This document shows positions 5,314-6,951 of a stretch of 6,951 nt of DNA, in pieces. The notes under the pieces are model-generated. The model saw only the letters and a program-made list of their open reading frames with translations. It had not been told where the DNA came from and did no database searches. Position numbers and translations under genes: made by a program. How positions within the stretch are numbered: position 1 is the stretch's first letter; the number at the start of each line of letters is the position of its first letter. Source of the stretch: JBLHKS01 sp047620505 (GTDB lineage Bacteria > Verrucomicrobiota > Verrucomicrobiia > Verrucomicrobiales > DEV007); the NCBI GenBank assembly GCA_047620505.1, contig JBLHKS010000306.1:1-6951 (forward strand), read 5' to 3'.

Positions 5314-5374
5314 GAACCCGCAGAGGCTACGTTGGCTTTCGTCTACTGTCTGACCCCCCAGAACAGATTGGTTA

Positions 5375-5400
5375 GAGCCGGACGAACGGCTCAAATTTTT
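5375..5400 (+). terminator. Intrinsic terminator after nrdR-HIT operon
   Basis: gagccg (5375-5380) and cggctc (5387-5392) make a perfect 6-bp GC-rich stem with a 6-nt gacgaa loop. It is followed by aaattttt to position 5400. It lies 110 bp past the HIT stop and just before the convergent gene's stop, in the correct orientation for the + strand operon. The minus strand has no T-tract after the stem, so it is probably one-directional. Confidence 0.65.
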
Positions 5401-5413
5401 CAGCGATTTCGAA

Positions 5414-5425
5414 TCATCATCATCA
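5414..5425 (-). other. Four tandem in-frame TGA stop codons
   Basis: On the minus strand the large Sel1 gene ends CGA-TGA-TGA-TGA-TGA, produced by a short (tca)4 microsatellite on the + strand (5414-5425). All four TGAs are in the frame of the gene. The first, at 5423-5425, is the functional stop. Confidence 0.85.
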
Positions 5426-6951
5426 TCGGTAAAGTCCGGGTGCCAGGGCTCTTACCTGAAGCTGTAATTCGTTGATCTCAGATTGGCTGGCCCGCTGACG
5501 CCAGATTTCGGCTGCGGCGTCGCGTTTGGATTCTTCGCCCGTCGCTTCGGCGAGCAACTGGATGCATTTTTCCATGCAATATCGATTTCCAGCTTCCGCG
5601 CCGGTCCGGTAAAGCTCAGCAGCTGCTGGCAGATCGACCGAGTTGCCGATCCCGCGTTCCCGCATCATCGCCAGCTCTTGAAAAGCCTCGATTCCGCCGA
5701 GCGAGATCGAGCGCTTGAGCCATTCTTCGGCGATGCTCGAATTTCGAAGCACCCCATCTCCGAGCAGGCGGCAGACGCCCATCAAGTAAGCGGATCGGCT
5801 CTCTCCGAACTGCGCTGAGGCCAGAAAGTGGTCGACGGCGCGAACGGGGTCCCGCTCAATTCCGGTGGTCGCGAAAAACAAGGCCTGGCCGGCGTAAAAT
5901 CCACCTTCGGGGCACCCTTGAGCGGCGGCTTGCTCAAACCAGTGGAGCGCTTTCGCGTTGTCGTGAGTTTTCAGGCTGACGAGGCTGTAAAGACGGCCGA
6001 GTTCGGTCGCCAGGCAGGCCTTGCTACGGCGAGCACGCGTCAGCCAGATTTTTGCGTCGCCAGTGAAGGCTTTGTTGAGGCGATCGGGCAGCATCGCGCT
6101 TGAGTTGTCGGCTTCGAACTCTAAAATCGCCGCTTCCAGAGCTGCCGAATCCAGCGGCTTTCGAGGAAGGTCGGCGGCGCTTGCGGAAACTGGGGTCAGG
6201 CGTCGAGCGGGTGCCGTTGCGTTCGCGATTACCTGAGTTTGATCGCCTGGATATTCGCTTGGAGAATCAGCAGCTGCTGTCGCCTCGGGTTCGTCGGTTT
6301 TGGCAGGATCTGGCGCGCTCGTTCCCAGAATCACGAGTCCAACAATCATGATCAGCGCAACGCCGTAACCCGCCATCCAAACCCAAGTCATCTGCCGCCA
6401 GAAACTCTCCGAATTCCCGGCAACGCTTGAGGAAATGGGAACCGGATCGACTGGAAAAAGCAATTCGTTGGGGTCCTCGGCAGTTTCGTCGTCGAGTTTC
6501 AGCGCGGCTGAATCAAAACCTTTTGTCGGCGCTGGGACTTTTTCGGGGTTGGTGACGATTTCCGGAATCGGGACGAGTTCCGGCGTCTCAGGAGATGGTT
6601 CGATCGCCACTTCGACCGCAGTTTTTGCGACGGGCTCGGGAGTCGGCGTTTCGTCCGCATCTTTCGTCGAAAATTTCGACCAATCGGTAATTTCGGTGGC
6701 TGGAGCCGAGGCAGGCTGACCGCTAACGGGGACGCGAACGTGGAATCGGGTGCCGAGCGAAGCCTTCAGCTCATGAAGTTCGTCACATTGACCGATCAGC
6801 GCGTGATCGACGACCAAAACGACTGAAGTCGCATAGCTTTGAGCGATTTCGATGAGGTTTTTGAGAAAAGCGGCACGGTCAGCCTCCGCAACGTTTGCCT
6901 CGAAAAGCTCCTCAAGATGGTCGCCGACAATCACTCGGCGGGTGCGTTTCG
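5423..6951 (-). CDS. nSTAND1-like NTPase tail, transmembrane helix and Sel1-like repeats (5' truncated)
   Basis: The frame runs off the window edge; the visible part has about 508 residues (numbering below is from an internal GTG codon at 6934, which need not be the start). RRVIVGDHLEELF, followed by ADRAAFLKNLIEIA and SVVLVVDHALIGQCDELHEL (to about 60), matches the C-terminal half of nSTAND1-type P-loop NTPases (the 'DQFEELF ... R..FYG.C' pattern). The GD..EE acidic pair fits a Walker B region; the Walker A would lie beyond the window. Next come a Pro/Glu/Ala-rich linker (about 72-178), one transmembrane helix (about 183-205, arginine before it favours N-in), a second low-complexity linker, and four Sel1/TPR-like helical repeats (about 308-450), for example AKALHWFEQAAAQGCPEGGFYAG and RAVDHFLASAQFGESRSAYLMG. 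The Sel1 part would be periplasmic. The role is unknown; a membrane-tethered signalling or scaffold protein is inferred. Confidence 0.8.
   Translation of the reverse strand, partial: KRTRRVIVGDHLEELFEANVAEADRAAFLKNLIEIAQSYATSVVLVVDHALIGQCDELHELKASLGTRFHVRVPVSGQPASAPATEITDWSKFSTKDADETPTPEPVAKTAVEVAIEPSPETPELVPIPEIVTNPEKVPAPTKGFDSAALKLDDETAEDPNELLFPVDPVPISSSVAGNSESFWRQMTWVWMAGYGVALIMIVGLVILGTSAPDPAKTDEPEATAAADSPSEYPGDQTQVIANATAPARRLTPVSASAADLPRKPLDSAALEAAILEFEADNSSAMLPDRLNKAFTGDAKIWLTRARRSKACLATELGRLYSLVSLKTHDNAKALHWFEQAAAQGCPEGGFYAGQALFFATTGIERDPVRAVDHFLASAQFGESRSAYLMGVCRLLGDGVLRNSSIAEEWLKRSISLGGIEAFQELAMMRERGIGNSVDLPAAAELYRTGAEAGNRYCMEKCIQLLAEATGEESKRDAAAEIWRQRASQSEINELQLQVRALAPGLYR

Noticed and set aside
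1..6951. tRNA, rRNA, transposase or integrase genes
   Set aside because: No cloverleaf-like tRNA sequence, rRNA segment, DDE transposase or tyrosine recombinase motif was recognised in either strand.

Overview
The window looks like a chromosomal segment of a member of the PVC group, most likely Verrucomicrobiota. The grounds are indirect: a PQQ-type beta-propeller protein with a cysteine-rich tail and a malectin-like end, several secreted secretin-like small proteins, a membrane-anchored Sel1-repeat protein joined to a STAND-type NTPase remnant, moderately high GC, and no recognisable Shine-Dalgarno sequences ahead of the starts. No 16S or other decisive marker is present, so the phylum is an inference. 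Layout: 1-888 (+) is the 3' end of a PQQ-like beta-propeller gene. 889-1362 is a gene-free convergent interval filled by a tandem array of a 197-bp unit; each complete unit contains a 148-bp palindromic element with 28-nt inverted arms, and the array runs into the last codons of the next gene. 1363-3608 (-) holds three tightly packed, mutually related genes for secreted proteins (order of transcription 3608 to 1363). Each looks like a minimal secretin domain without the pore-forming insertion. 3609-3770 is a divergent control region with three inverted repeats. 3771-5265 (+) is a probable operon: nrdR (repressor of ribonucleotide reductase genes), a conserved-looking hypothetical protein whose N-terminal half resembles a degenerate ATP-cone, and a HinT-type HIT hydrolase, followed by a good intrinsic terminator. 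5423-6951 (-) is a large gene cut by the window edge. It has the tail of an nSTAND1-like NTPase domain, a long Pro/Glu-rich linker, one transmembrane helix, and a Sel1-like repeat domain on the other side of the membrane. How the genes fit together: the nrdR group is a housekeeping nucleotide-related cluster (dNTP-pool sensing and nucleotide phosphoramidate hydrolysis). The three secreted paralogues form their own envelope or secretion-related unit. The STAND-Sel1 protein may couple a cytoplasmic NTPase switch to a periplasmic helical-repeat scaffold. The least explained parts are the mini-secretin trio, the STAND-TM-Sel1 protein, the 197-bp palindromic tandem array and the ATP-cone-like protein next to NrdR.
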